A stretch of 64,000 bases of DNA from Thermoplasma sp. (GCF_008709555.1 NZ_VYIJ01000002.1:1-64000), one strand, 5' to 3'; positions 1 through 8,611 are shown, numbered from the stretch's first letter. A program made the numbers and translations. Notes: generated by a model from the sequence alone, not told the origin.

Positions 1-528
1 GATACACACTTTAAAAATATTTCCATTGGAGGAATAGCGTGTATCTCATCGCTGAAGCTGTTGAGAATTACTGCTTCCCCCAAACTCCCAACAATATCTA
101 TAAGCAGAGAATACAGAATAATCAGCAGCGGAAACATAATCAACGTGGTGGGTGGAAAGCTAACGACCTACAGAACAATCGCACTAAAGATTGCACGTGA
201 GGTACTTAAGTCCTTAGAGAAAGCTTCTGGAGAAACCCGGGTTGTCCTGAAATATCGGAGGGACTTAGCTCAGTACAAGGCAGATCTAGCTAAGAAGTAC
301 GACCTTGACGGAAATGATCAGATCAGCTTTGCCTATGACTCACTTTATGAAATGGCGGTACACGCAGATGACATACTCTGGAGGAGAGAAGGATACTTCA
401 TCTTCTCAAGAGATTCCGGCTTATCCCATCTCGATGCCTGTCTTGATACCATGAAAAAGGTTCTAGGCATATCTGATGAGGAGGCTGAAACGGAGAGGAG
501 AAACTACATAAAGCTTCTTTACAGGTAA
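1..528 (+). pseudogene. C-terminal fragment of glycerol-3-phosphate dehydrogenase (GlpA/GlpD type)
   Basis: The frame is open from the left edge of the window to a TAA at 526-528. From about nt 97 the protein matches the end of FAD-dependent glycerol-3-phosphate dehydrogenases: an SREYRI segment, the conserved NVVGGKLTTYR motif, then the helical C-terminal domain (HLDACLDTMKK). The FAD-binding N-terminal domain and most of the catalytic domain (roughly 350 residues) are missing. In their place, nt 28-100 match a degenerate repeat also found near 34.4 kb and 46.0 kb. I see no promoter or Shine-Dalgarno site for an internal start such as TTG 61. I read this as a gene cut by a mobile-element-derived sequence, with only a non-functional tail left. 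The alternative, a short standalone C-terminal domain protein, is less likely. Confidence 0.7.
28..115 (+). repeat. Degenerate dispersed repeat, copy A
   Basis: The segment from ATTTCCATTGGAGGAATAG onward lines up with the sequence near 34410-34490 (copy B): both share CCATTGGAG, a GTGTAT.TCATCG block, and GAAGCTGTTGAGA. A third, more diverged copy lies near 45965-46035. In the CAT-TGG frame it encodes HWRNSVYLIAEAVENY, against HWSKPVYIIVEAVETY in copy B. This protein-level conservation suggests a decayed coding element, perhaps a transposase tail. The family is not identified. Confidence 0.6.
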
Positions 529-625
529 AAAGTAATGATCCGGTTTCCCATAATATCTATCTCATATCAGAACGACCCAGATTTCATTGGAAAAGGCTAA
601 ATACGTATTTATTCATATATATTAT

Positions 626-1048
626 ATGGCAGATGAGATATTGTTTCCATCCCAGGCATGGGTTGATGAATACTGCAAGAAGCTCTCTGAGTCGCCGGAT
701 TACAACAAGGCAGGAAAGGGCTGGAAGGATCCCATAATGTTCACCATATCAGATCCGGATAGTCTCAGCGAGCGGCCTGAGTTCAATTCCTTCACCCTGT
801 ACCTTAAGGATGGTAGATGTGAGAAATGCGAGATGGTCAGAGATGAAAACAGTTCTGCACCATTCGTTCTCACAGCCACGTACGCCAACTGGAAGAAGAT
901 CATCGACGGGAAAATAAATCCAACCCAAGCTATGCTGACCGGACAGCTGAAGGTCAAAGGGAACATGGCGCTCATTCTAAGGTATGCATCTGCGGCAATA
1001 GCAATGGTAAAGGTTGCACAGATGATACCAACAAGGTACATCTCGTGA
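626..1048 (+). CDS. SCP2 sterol-carrier-like protein
   Basis: A 140-residue single-domain protein resembling the SCP2 fold: an N-terminal helix, strands with the pattern FTLYLKDGRCEKCEMV, a central segment PFVLTATYANWKKIIDGKINPTQAMLTGQLKVKG, and a C-terminal helix. The DGKINPTQAMLTGQLKVKG run is typical of this family, which binds acyl-CoA or other lipids in a hydrophobic tunnel. ATG 626 is chosen because a TATA-like stretch (aaatacgtattta) lies about 25 bp upstream, suggesting a leaderless mRNA; the frame could extend to 587. It ends 4 bp before the iron alcohol dehydrogenase, so the two are probably co-transcribed with the aldehyde oxidoreductase. A role in presenting a lipid alcohol or aldehyde is inference only. 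Confidence 0.8.
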   Translation: MADEILFPSQAWVDEYCKKLSESPDYNKAGKGWKDPIMFTISDPDSLSERPEFNSFTLYLKDGRCEKCEMVRDENSSAPFVLTATYANWKKIIDGKINPTQAMLTGQLKVKGNMALILRYASAAIAMVKVAQMIPTRYIS

Positions 1049-1052
1049 TATC

Positions 1053-2159
1053 ATGAGCATAATTACACTTCCGAGAAAGATATACCAGCAAAGAGATATA
1101 ATAGATTCCTTGAAGGAAACCCTGCAATTGAAGGAGCCAATTCTCCTTGTGAGTGACAGGAACATAATGAGGATCTTCGGCGATAGGATAAGGAATGCTC
1201 TGCAGGGATCTGATTACCGCACGATTGACGATGTAACGCCTGAACCAGAAATCTCTGCGATAGAATTAGCTTACAAGAACCTCTCAGGCTTTCAGCCACG
1301 GACGATAATAGCCCTTGGAGGCGGCAGCGTTATAGACTTCGCCAAGTCCCTCGACATAAAAATTTCCTATCCAGAGAGGAGCCTGGAAGAGGTGAATCCC
1401 TTTGAGCCGCTTGACCTAAGGGCAGAGATAATAGCCATACCCACAACATCAGGAACGGGCAGCGACGTCTCCTTCGGTATTGTCCTCGCCAATCAAGGGC
1501 GAAAACTCGCTCTGGGAAACTTCGACCTTGTCCCATACGTTTCAGTACTTGATTCCTCCCTGGTACCATCGGATCCAAAGATAATAAGGCCCACGGGAGT
1601 TGACGCACTGGTGCATTCCTTTGAGGCGCTGACCGCCAACACGTCTTCGATATTTACGGATGCCATGGCCGAAAAGGCCATAGAGACCATATTCAAAAAC
1701 ATCGAGGGATCCATGAATGGGAACGAGGATGCGAGAGAGAACATGCATCTTGCCGCAACCATGGCTGGCATAGCATTCACAAACAGTGGTACGGCGCTTG
1801 CACATGCACTGGGACATAGCTTCGGAGCCACGCATCATGTCGTTCATGGTACGTGCGTCGGTCTCTTCCTGCCCTACGTGATCGAATTCAACTCGTCGGA
1901 CACCAATGCGAAGATGAAATATGATAGAATAGCGGAAAGACTTGGCTATAAGGACGCAATATCCGCACTTAAGGATCTTTATGGTAGGATCGGGCAGCCC
2001 ACAACGGCAAAGGAACTCGGGATTCAAAGAGACGTTTACATGCGCAGTATCGATGAGATGGTCGAGAAGGCCCTAGCAGACAGCGAACTCGCCTTCAATC
2101 CGGTGATTGCGGGCGACGAGGATGTCAGATCCATATTCCTCAAAGCGTACGGTGATTGA
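1053..2159 (+). CDS. Iron-containing (group III) alcohol dehydrogenase
   Basis: A 368-residue protein of the Fe-ADH family, which interconverts alcohols and aldehydes with NAD(P). The N-terminal nucleotide-binding half has the GGGSVIDFAKSL motif (about residues 90-101), followed by PTTSGTGSDVS. The C-terminal metal domain has GVDALVHSFEAL and AHALGHSFGATHHVVHG, which supply the Asp and three His ligands. Length is normal. A GTGAT Shine-Dalgarno-like site lies just upstream of ATG 1053. The AOR-family gene starts at or across its stop codon, pointing to a coupled alcohol-to-aldehyde-to-acid route. The substrate is not evident. Glycerol-1-phosphate dehydrogenase is a distant relative, but the motifs here fit alcohol dehydrogenase better. 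Confidence 0.85.
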   Translation: MSIITLPRKIYQQRDIIDSLKETLQLKEPILLVSDRNIMRIFGDRIRNALQGSDYRTIDDVTPEPEISAIELAYKNLSGFQPRTIIALGGGSVIDFAKSLDIKISYPERSLEEVNPFEPLDLRAEIIAIPTTSGTGSDVSFGIVLANQGRKLALGNFDLVPYVSVLDSSLVPSDPKIIRPTGVDALVHSFEALTANTSSIFTDAMAEKAIETIFKNIEGSMNGNEDARENMHLAATMAGIAFTNSGTALAHALGHSFGATHHVVHGTCVGLFLPYVIEFNSSDTNAKMKYDRIAERLGYKDAISALKDLYGRIGQPTTAKELGIQRDVYMRSIDEMVEKALADSELAFNPVIAGDEDVRSIFLKAYGD

Positions 2160-2160
2160 T

Positions 2161-3927
2161 TTGCGTGGTTTCTGGAACAGATTGCTGTTTGTAGATCTAT
2201 CGCACCGAGAGATCTGGACGGATAGTCTTTCAGAGGATCTATGGGAAAGATACATAGGAGGCGTAGGCCTTGGCGCATACCTCTTCACAAAATATGGCGG
2301 CAACTTCGATCCATTCTCAGATAAGAATCCGATCATAATAACAACAGGGCCACTTGTTGGAACCGCTTTCCCTAACTCTGGGAGGCATGAGGTCGTGAGC
2401 AGAAGCCCACTGACAACATTCCTGGGCGAGTCAAATTCAGGGGGCAGGTTCGGCTTCGAACTGAAACGATCCGGACTGGATGGCATCATCCTAACAGGAA
2501 TATCAGACGTACCAGTATCGATATTCATAGACGACGGAGAATTCAGGATAGAGGAGACGCCAGAACTCTGGGGTCTGGATATATACCAGACACAGGATGC
2601 GATAAGGAAACGGGGGAACTATTCTGTAATGTGCATAGGACCAGCTGGAGAAAAACGCGTGCTCTTCTCTTCAATAATGAACGATGAAGGCCGTGCAGCC
2701 GGAAGAACTGGGCTTGGCGCTGTGATGGGATCCAAGAGGGTCAAGGCCATTGCAGTCCATGGCAAGAAGATCGTTGAGGTGAACGACAGGATCGAATACA
2801 ACAGAGCTGTTAAAGAGGCTTCGAAATCCATAATGGAATCGCCTGTTGTCTCAGGTTTCAGGAGCTATGGCAGCATGATCTGGATGGACGGCGGAATTGG
2901 CTTCAACGATATTCCTGCGAACTACTTCATGGATCGCAGCTTTCAGTTCGACGATCTGAGCAGCATAAAATTCCATGAGGAATATCAGGTATCGAGCTAC
3001 AACTGCGCCGCATGCGTGATCGGCTGCGGCAGGACGGTAAGATACAACGGCCTGACGGTAGATGGCCCAGAGTACGAAACAGTTGCCGCTCTCGGCCCGC
3101 TTCTTGGCAACACGAGCTTTCAGAACATAGTCGAATGGAACCATGAGATCAACAGGTTAGGGATGGACACTATAAGCACCGGTGTGATCATATCAGCAAT
3201 TAGGCACTTTCTGAAGGCAGGCCTCATAGACGATGCTGCCATAGGATCGTATTATTCTGACAACTTTAGCGGGATCAACCGCATGATACAGGATATAGCC
3301 ATGAGGAATGGCCCTGGAAACGCCATAGCCGATGGCCTCTACAGGTACGCAACCTCACTGGGCATTGACAGGGATCTGATAGCAACCGTCAAGGGGCTTG
3401 AGATACCGCTTCACGATCCAAGGGCCTTTAAGGCGCAGGGCATCGTTTACGCAACATCGACGAGGGGGGCGGATCACATGCAGGGCGATATGTACCAGAT
3501 CGATATAGGTGGTGATCACCCGGATATAGGCATAGTGGCCGGTGACAGGTTCAGCATCGACAGCGATGAACGTGTTCGCACGATAATAAGGACCCAGGAT
3601 TTCAGGCAGGTTTACAACTCGCTGATAATATGCTACTATGCACAGCCGGATCCGGATCTCATAGCAAGGGCATACAGCCTAGCTACCGGTTTCAGCGCAT
3701 CTATCAGAGACCTGGTGGATCGTGGATCCGAAATAATAAACTTGAAGAGGAAGATCAACGAGGATCTCGGACTCCGCCCGGAGGAGGACTGGCTGCCAGT
3801 GCTTGTAAGGAAACCGATAGAAGGGGAACCGCAGGAATCTGGTACCACAGATGAGGAACTCATATCGGTGCTTCAAAGGTATTACAGGCTGAGAGGTTGG
3901 GGGAAATACAGGCCCCCGCAACGGTGA
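2161..3927 (+). CDS. Aldehyde ferredoxin oxidoreductase family protein (tungsten/molybdopterin)
   Basis: About 588 residues, the usual length for AOR enzymes, which oxidise aldehydes to acids with a bis-molybdopterin W or Mo cofactor and pass electrons to ferredoxin. The N-terminal domain includes GPLVGTAFPNSGRHEV and the middle has GPAGEKRVLFSSIMNDEGRAAGR in the cofactor region. Three [4Fe-4S] ligands form CX2CX3C at C282, C285 and C289; the fourth is probably C491 (IICYY). TTG 2161 is preferred as start because GGTGAT (2151-2156) sits 4 nt upstream and the protein then begins RGFWNRLLFVDL like its relatives; GTG 2152 is possible. It is coupled to the upstream alcohol dehydrogenase. Substrate unknown. 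Confidence 0.85.
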   Translation: MRGFWNRLLFVDLSHREIWTDSLSEDLWERYIGGVGLGAYLFTKYGGNFDPFSDKNPIIITTGPLVGTAFPNSGRHEVVSRSPLTTFLGESNSGGRFGFELKRSGLDGIILTGISDVPVSIFIDDGEFRIEETPELWGLDIYQTQDAIRKRGNYSVMCIGPAGEKRVLFSSIMNDEGRAAGRTGLGAVMGSKRVKAIAVHGKKIVEVNDRIEYNRAVKEASKSIMESPVVSGFRSYGSMIWMDGGIGFNDIPANYFMDRSFQFDDLSSIKFHEEYQVSSYNCAACVIGCGRTVRYNGLTVDGPEYETVAALGPLLGNTSFQNIVEWNHEINRLGMDTISTGVIISAIRHFLKAGLIDDAAIGSYYSDNFSGINRMIQDIAMRNGPGNAIADGLYRYATSLGIDRDLIATVKGLEIPLHDPRAFKAQGIVYATSTRGADHMQGDMYQIDIGGDHPDIGIVAGDRFSIDSDERVRTIIRTQDFRQVYNSLIICYYAQPDPDLIARAYSLATGFSASIRDLVDRGSEIINLKRKINEDLGLRPEEDWLPVLVRKPIEGEPQESGTTDEELISVLQRYYRLRGWGKYRPPQR

Positions 3928-4000
3928 ATTTGTTATTCAACGATATCCTCTTCCATCCGCATTATCTCAATCTTTTTATATCGTCCAGTTATGGAGCAGC

Positions 4001-6025
4001 GTGAAGATCAGCGACCTGGGTTACGATCGGGCGTTTCTGCAACTGTTCGATGGAAACGATTTCGAACTTTACGATCACCAGAGGATGGCCATAGAACAGC
4101 TTAGAAAGGGCAGAAACGTTGTAGTCAGCGTGCCAACGGCCGCAGGCAAGACGCTGATCGCCTATGCCGCAATCTACGAAACGTTCCAGAGGAACCTCAA
4201 GTCGATATACATAGTACCCCTGAGGTCCCTGGCCATGGAGAAGTTCTCAGAGCTTTCAAGACTCAGGGATCTTGGTCTAAAGGTGAAGATGTCGATTGGC
4301 GATTATGATGACAGCCCGGATTTCATAAGAAGGTATGATGCTGTCATTCTGACTTCGGAAAAGGCCGATTCGCTCCTCCATCATGATCCGTACATGCTCA
4401 ACGATGTTGGCCTTCTGGTGATAGACGAGATCCACACCATCGGGGATGAAAGCCGCGGTCCAACCCTGGAAACCGTAACGTCAATTGCAAGATATGTCAA
4501 TCCTGACGTCAGGATACTGGCACTCTCAGCAACCGTATCAAACGCGATGGAACTCGCCAACTGGCTGAACGCTTCGCTCATCAGAAGCGATTTCAGGCCT
4601 GTGCCCCTGAAGACAGGCATCCTCTACAGGGATCAGCTATACCTTGACGGAAAGAAAAGATCTGGTGTCAGCATAAACCAGATCATAAGGGAGACTGTGG
4701 ACGATCAGGGGCAGGTGCTCATGTTTGTGAGTTCGAGAAAAAAGGCTGAGGATACTGCAAGGGATCTTGCGCAGATATTCGATAAAGCCTCGGATCTGAG
4801 AATTTCCTCGGATGAAACCAGTGTATACGACGATATGCTCAACGAGATCCTGCCAAAGGGTGTCGCCTTCCACCACGCCGGCCTGAGCAACGATCAGCGT
4901 TCGTTCATAGAAAAGGAGTTCAGGAACAGAAAGATAAAGGTTATCGTTGCGACGCCAACGCTGGCAGCAGGCGTCAACCTTCCTGCACGTCTCGTCATAG
5001 TTAGAGATATAACAAGATGGGGATCAGACGGGATATCATACCTCACGAACATGGAGATAAAGCAGATGATAGGACGTGCTGGGAGACCGGGATACGATAA
5101 GTATGGCATAGGCCTGATATACGTATCATCGTCATCCAGCTATGAGGCCGCAAAGGACTATCTGTCCACCGACCCAGAGCCGGTGGTCTCATACCTTGGA
5201 AACGATGCAAAGGTCAGGTTCAACACCCTCGCGACAATATCAATGGGCCTTGCAAGATCTCCGGCCGACATAATGAAGTTCTATGAGACCACCCTCTTCT
5301 TTTCACAGAACGGCAAGGATCTACTAGAGGAAAAAATATCCTCTTCGATCAGGTTCCTTGAAGGCAACGGTTTCATAAAGCAGTCGCCGGATCTCAGGAC
5401 CACGCAGCTTGGTAAGATAACAAGCGACCTGTACATCGATCCGGAAAGCGCCCTTCGCATGATAGATTTTTTCGATGGCCCGTCAGACATAGATCATGCT
5501 CTTTACTACATATCGCTCTGCAGGGAGATCGTGCCTTTTAACATCAAGGACGATTATTCAGCCATGGAGTTCCTGGATGATATAGGGTTGATAGACGGGG
5601 ACATAGACGCCGCAAAGACCGCCATGGTGTTGCGCGACTGGATATCTGAGGCTTCATATAAATTCCTCTACGAAAGGTATGGAATTGCCCCCGGGGATAT
5701 GCAGGCCCGTATATCTATGGCTGACTGGCTTTCTTATTCTCTCGCAAAGCTCTCGTCTATCTACAAGCCTGAGACGCGAAGAATGCTTGAGATCCTCAAC
5801 CTCAGGATAAAGGAGGGAATAAGGGAGGACATATTGCAGCTGGTTCTCATACCTGGCATAGGCCGTGTGAGGGCCAGGAGGCTTTACGATGCAGGCCTGA
5901 GATCCATAGAAGACGTGGCGTCCGCATCTCCGGACAGGGTAAAGGCCATATATGGATTCTCTGACACGCTGGCGAATGCCGTAATAAGGAGGGCGAGATC
6001 CATTGCCTCCAAAGAAGTTCGTTAG
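4001..6025 (+). CDS. hel308: Hel308-type superfamily 2 DNA helicase
   Basis: A 674-residue ATP-dependent 3'-5' DNA helicase of the archaeal Hel308 (Ski2-like) family, thought to act at stalled replication forks. Visible elements are a Q-motif region (FELYDHQRMAIE), Walker A PTAAGKT near residue 45, DEIH at about 142, the SAT motif (LALSATVSN), motif VI QMIGRAGRPGYD, a winged helix and ratchet region, and a C-terminal helix-hairpin-helix (LVLIPGIGRVRARRLYDAG). The start is GTG 4001; a tttttata TATA box about 25 bp upstream implies a leaderless transcript. It overlaps the downstream Trm5 gene by 23 bp. Confidence 0.92.
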   Translation: MKISDLGYDRAFLQLFDGNDFELYDHQRMAIEQLRKGRNVVVSVPTAAGKTLIAYAAIYETFQRNLKSIYIVPLRSLAMEKFSELSRLRDLGLKVKMSIGDYDDSPDFIRRYDAVILTSEKADSLLHHDPYMLNDVGLLVIDEIHTIGDESRGPTLETVTSIARYVNPDVRILALSATVSNAMELANWLNASLIRSDFRPVPLKTGILYRDQLYLDGKKRSGVSINQIIRETVDDQGQVLMFVSSRKKAEDTARDLAQIFDKASDLRISSDETSVYDDMLNEILPKGVAFHHAGLSNDQRSFIEKEFRNRKIKVIVATPTLAAGVNLPARLVIVRDITRWGSDGISYLTNMEIKQMIGRAGRPGYDKYGIGLIYVSSSSSYEAAKDYLSTDPEPVVSYLGNDAKVRFNTLATISMGLARSPADIMKFYETTLFFSQNGKDLLEEKISSSIRFLEGNGFIKQSPDLRTTQLGKITSDLYIDPESALRMIDFFDGPSDIDHALYYISLCREIVPFNIKDDYSAMEFLDDIGLIDGDIDAAKTAMVLRDWISEASYKFLYERYGIAPGDMQARISMADWLSYSLAKLSSIYKPETRRMLEILNLRIKEGIREDILQLVLIPGIGRVRARRLYDAGLRSIEDVASASPDRVKAIYGFSDTLANAVIRRARSIASKEVR

Positions 6026-6941
6026 GGTTCGGAAACAGCTCGCTGAAAGAACAATCAGGGAATTAAAAAATGGCGGTCTGTATGACAGGGACTACGGTAT
6101 CATCAGAGATGGCGACTTTGTCTTCATACCAGTGGTGGAAAATTACATCGGAGATCACGTGGTCCTTGATGCTGAACCAAACAGGATCTCATCCGCGGCA
6201 TCCGGTTCATTTGATATCATAGGATCCATAGCGATCATGAAGAAACAAGATGAGACCCTCGCCAGAAACATATTGAATACGCACAGGAATATACGGAGTG
6301 TCTTCTATGATGAGGGTGTGGATGGGCCTGAAAGGATAAGAAAACTGAAACTCATAGCAGGAGATAACATCAGTGTGACGGAATACAGGGAAAATGGATG
6401 CACCTTCATCGTAGACGTGGCAAGGGCATACTTCTCCCCAAGGTTGGCAACAGAGAGGCGCAGATTGATCGAACAGGTATCTGACGGAGAATTCATCTTC
6501 GACATGTTCGCAGGCATCGGACCCATAAGCATCGAGATAGCCAGGTATCGGATGGTGAGGATAATCGCCGTGGACATGAACTGCGACGCAATAGACATGC
6601 TTCAGAGGAACATGGCGAGGAATCCTCTGCGTGGTACAATCGAACCGTTATGCGAGGATGCCAGGAACGCGGCTGTACGGGTATCAGATGCTGATCGTGT
6701 GATCATGAACCACCCCACAGCTTCATTCGAATTCATAGATTCTGCATTGAAGACCATCAGAGTTGGTGGCATAGTCAATTACTACGAGTTCCTGGATGAT
6801 TCCACGGTTGATCGCAGGATATCTGACCTCGAATCACGTTCGCTGCAACTTCTGGAGATGCATCGCGTTCATTCCTATTCCAAGACCATTTCGCTTTATT
6901 CCATGACGCTTAGAAAGGCTCGAGGCAATGCGGATCATTGA
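6003..6941 (+). CDS. trm5: tRNA (guanine-37-N1)-methyltransferase, Trm5 type
   Basis: A 312-residue class I SAM methyltransferase. Trm5 makes m1G37 next to the anticodon and prevents +1 frameshifting. The N-terminal domain precedes a Rossmann core with FDMFAGIGPISIEIA (SAM-binding glycine motif, about residues 163-177), an acidic strand end AVDMNCDAIDM, and a catalytic-type motif IMNHPTASFEF where Trm5 enzymes usually have NLP. The gene starts at TTG 6003 inside the end of hel308; a GGAGGG Shine-Dalgarno site (5988-5993) 9 nt upstream supports this start and translational coupling. The NHP in place of NLP is a small deviation. A wyosine-pathway homologue is the main alternative. Confidence 0.85.
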   Translation: MPPKKFVRVRKQLAERTIRELKNGGLYDRDYGIIRDGDFVFIPVVENYIGDHVVLDAEPNRISSAASGSFDIIGSIAIMKKQDETLARNILNTHRNIRSVFYDEGVDGPERIRKLKLIAGDNISVTEYRENGCTFIVDVARAYFSPRLATERRRLIEQVSDGEFIFDMFAGIGPISIEIARYRMVRIIAVDMNCDAIDMLQRNMARNPLRGTIEPLCEDARNAAVRVSDADRVIMNHPTASFEFIDSALKTIRVGGIVNYYEFLDDSTVDRRISDLESRSLQLLEMHRVHSYSKTISLYSMTLRKARGNADH

Positions 6942-6976
6942 TCCAGGCGTTTTATTTTTCCATTAGAATACAGAAA

Positions 6977-7015
6977 ACATATTTATAGGGGATATCACTG
7001 TCTTGACCGGAGGTG
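6977..7015 (+). promoter_or_regulatory. Promoter and strong Shine-Dalgarno site of the acidic micro-ORF
   Basis: A TATA box (atatttata, 6979-6987) is followed about 22-25 bp later by a perfect Shine-Dalgarno GGAGGTG (7009-7015), which ends 6 nt before TTG 7022. Together they indicate a dedicated short transcript with a leader. Confidence 0.6.
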
Positions 7016-7021
7016 GAAAGT

Positions 7022-7096
7022 TTGGTCTTCAAGAGGATGGATTACGACGATGACTTCGACGATGAAGACGAAGATGAAGACGACGATGATTTTTAA
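7022..7096 (+). CDS. Very acidic 24-residue microprotein
   Basis: Reading from TTG 7022 gives 24 residues: a short basic/hydrophobic start (MVFKR) followed by MDYDDDFDDEDEDEDDDDF, in which 15 of the last 18 residues are Asp or Glu. It is well placed for translation, with its own TATA box and a perfect GGAGGTG 6 nt upstream of TTG; ATG 7037 is a weaker alternative start. It lies alone between trm5 and the CoA-disulfide-reductase-like gene and is followed by a strongly structured stretch (7116-7179). I do not recognise a family. Acidic tails of this kind can bind basic proteins or metals, but no function can be assigned. A chance ORF inside an untranslated RNA remains possible. Confidence 0.5.
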   Translation: MVFKRMDYDDDFDDEDEDEDDDDF

Positions 7097-7115
7097 GGTC
7101 AAATTGATCATCGCT

Positions 7116-7179
7116 GGGGAGTAATAAAATTATGATCATCCAGAATTTTGAGGACTCCCCATGCATATCGAGATGCATG
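7116..7179 (+). ncRNA. Candidate structured RNA element (two consecutive hairpins)
   Basis: Hairpin 1 has an outer stem GGGGAGT (7116-7122) with ACTCCCC (7154-7160) and an inner stem AAAATT (7126-7131) with AATTTT (7144-7149) around a 12-nt loop. Hairpin 2 is CATGCAT (7160-7166) with ATGCATG (7173-7179) around a 6-nt loop. It lies between the acidic micro-ORF and the next promoter (TATA near 7272-7280). It could be the 3' end of the micro-ORF transcript, a stand-alone RNA, or a terminator. The pairings are visible; that it is an RNA is inference. The rest of the 6942-7303 gap holds only the micro-ORF and the downstream promoter. Confidence 0.4.
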
Positions 7180-7303
7180 AGGGATCGGAGTCAGCCTATG
7201 CGCGTTTTCATTACAGAGCTGTTTCGTCAGTGTTTCCTATTATTGAATGCATGAACCGTACCCGGAACGATGAACTATATATTTCATAGATCAATGTAGC
7301 GGT

Positions 7304-8611
7304 ATGGATATAGTCGTCATCGGAGGGGGCGCGGCGGGTATGGCAGCTGCGTCCAAGGCCAAGAGGATAAATAAGGACGCAAATGTAACGGTCATTGAGT
7401 CAGGTTCATTCGTTTCATACGCTGAATGCGGCATACCCTATTTCCTTCAGGGTATAGTGGGCAGGGCTGAAGACCTGCTTCATTATCCTCTAGAGGAATT
7501 CACTGAAAAGAGGGGGATAAGGGTCATCATCGGAAGGGTCGTCAAGAAGATTGATACCGCATCGCTTTCGCTGATCCTTGACAACGGATCTGCTATAAAA
7601 TTCGATCGCCTCATAATAGCCACGGGAGCTAGACCAAGGATACCAGATGGCATTGCATCTGGGGTGTTCGGCCTCAGAAGCCTGGAGAGCGCGATACGAC
7701 TCAGGGATGTTATCGATGGGTCCAGAACCGTGACGATAATAGGCGCCGGTGTTTTGGGCGTGGAACTGGCATCCACGCTTACCGAGGCCGGGAAGAAGGT
7801 GAAGGTCATATCAAAGTACGATCGGGTGATGCCTCAGCTTGATCCAGACATAGGAAAGATACTGAACGAATACTTCTCATCCAGGGTTGAAGTGGAATTC
7901 TCCTCCACTCCCGTGGAGATAAGGAAGGAGGATGATGCCTTTGCCGTCAAAACAACGGTGGATGACCATGTATCCGATGTGGTTATAGCTGCGGTCGGCA
8001 TAGTGCCAAACTCCAATATAGCCGTCGATGCTGGCATAAAGGTGGATCAGCGTGGAGCCATTCTGACTGATGATCATATGGAGACCTCCATTCCTGGCAT
8101 ATATGCTGCAGGAGATGTCGCCACCGTGAAGAACAGGATAACTGGAGAGGATGAGATGATGCCGCTTGCACAGATAGCGAACAAGGCAGGTAGAGTCGCA
8201 GGTTCCAACGCCGCAGGATCCGAGATGAAGTTTCCCGGTGCCCTTGGATCGACCCTTGTGAAGGTGTTCGATATGGAGGTCGGGTTCACTGGCCTCAACG
8301 AGAAGAGAGCATCTGCTCTTGGCATACCATATGGAAAGACCATGATAAGGGCAAAGAGCAGGGCAAACTACTATCCAGGAAAGGAGGACATATTCGTAAA
8401 AATACTGTACGACAGCAGGGACAGGAAGATCATTGGTGGTCAGGTCATGGGCAAGGACGGGGCAGCATGGAGGCTTAACACCCTGGCTACGGCAATATTC
8501 GCTGGTTTCACGGTCGAGGATCTATTTTACGACGATTTGGGTTACACACCACCATTCGGACCTGTATGGGATCCTCTGATAATTGCCGGAAGCGTGTCGA
8601 TGAGAGAATAG
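7304..8611 (+). CDS. CoA-disulfide reductase / NADH oxidase family flavoprotein
   Basis: A 435-residue FAD and NAD(P)H-dependent oxidoreductase. FAD binding is shown by VVIGGGAAGMAAA at the N-terminus, NAD(P) binding by TIIGAGVLGVELA (about residues 145-157), and a second FAD motif by IPGIYAAGDVATV. The single redox cysteine C42 in SYAECGIPY is the signature of the CoA-disulfide reductase / NADH oxidase group, as opposed to the CXXXXC disulfide reductases. It probably reduces CoA disulfide, polysulfide or oxygen. A TATA box (ctatatattt, about 7272-7280) 25 bp upstream of ATG 7304 suggests a leaderless start. The Lhr helicase gene follows after 1 bp. Confidence 0.85.
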   Translation: MDIVVIGGGAAGMAAASKAKRINKDANVTVIESGSFVSYAECGIPYFLQGIVGRAEDLLHYPLEEFTEKRGIRVIIGRVVKKIDTASLSLILDNGSAIKFDRLIIATGARPRIPDGIASGVFGLRSLESAIRLRDVIDGSRTVTIIGAGVLGVELASTLTEAGKKVKVISKYDRVMPQLDPDIGKILNEYFSSRVEVEFSSTPVEIRKEDDAFAVKTTVDDHVSDVVIAAVGIVPNSNIAVDAGIKVDQRGAILTDDHMETSIPGIYAAGDVATVKNRITGEDEMMPLAQIANKAGRVAGSNAAGSEMKFPGALGSTLVKVFDMEVGFTGLNEKRASALGIPYGKTMIRAKSRANYYPGKEDIFVKILYDSRDRKIIGGQVMGKDGAAWRLNTLATAIFAGFTVEDLFYDDLGYTPPFGPVWDPLIIAGSVSMRE

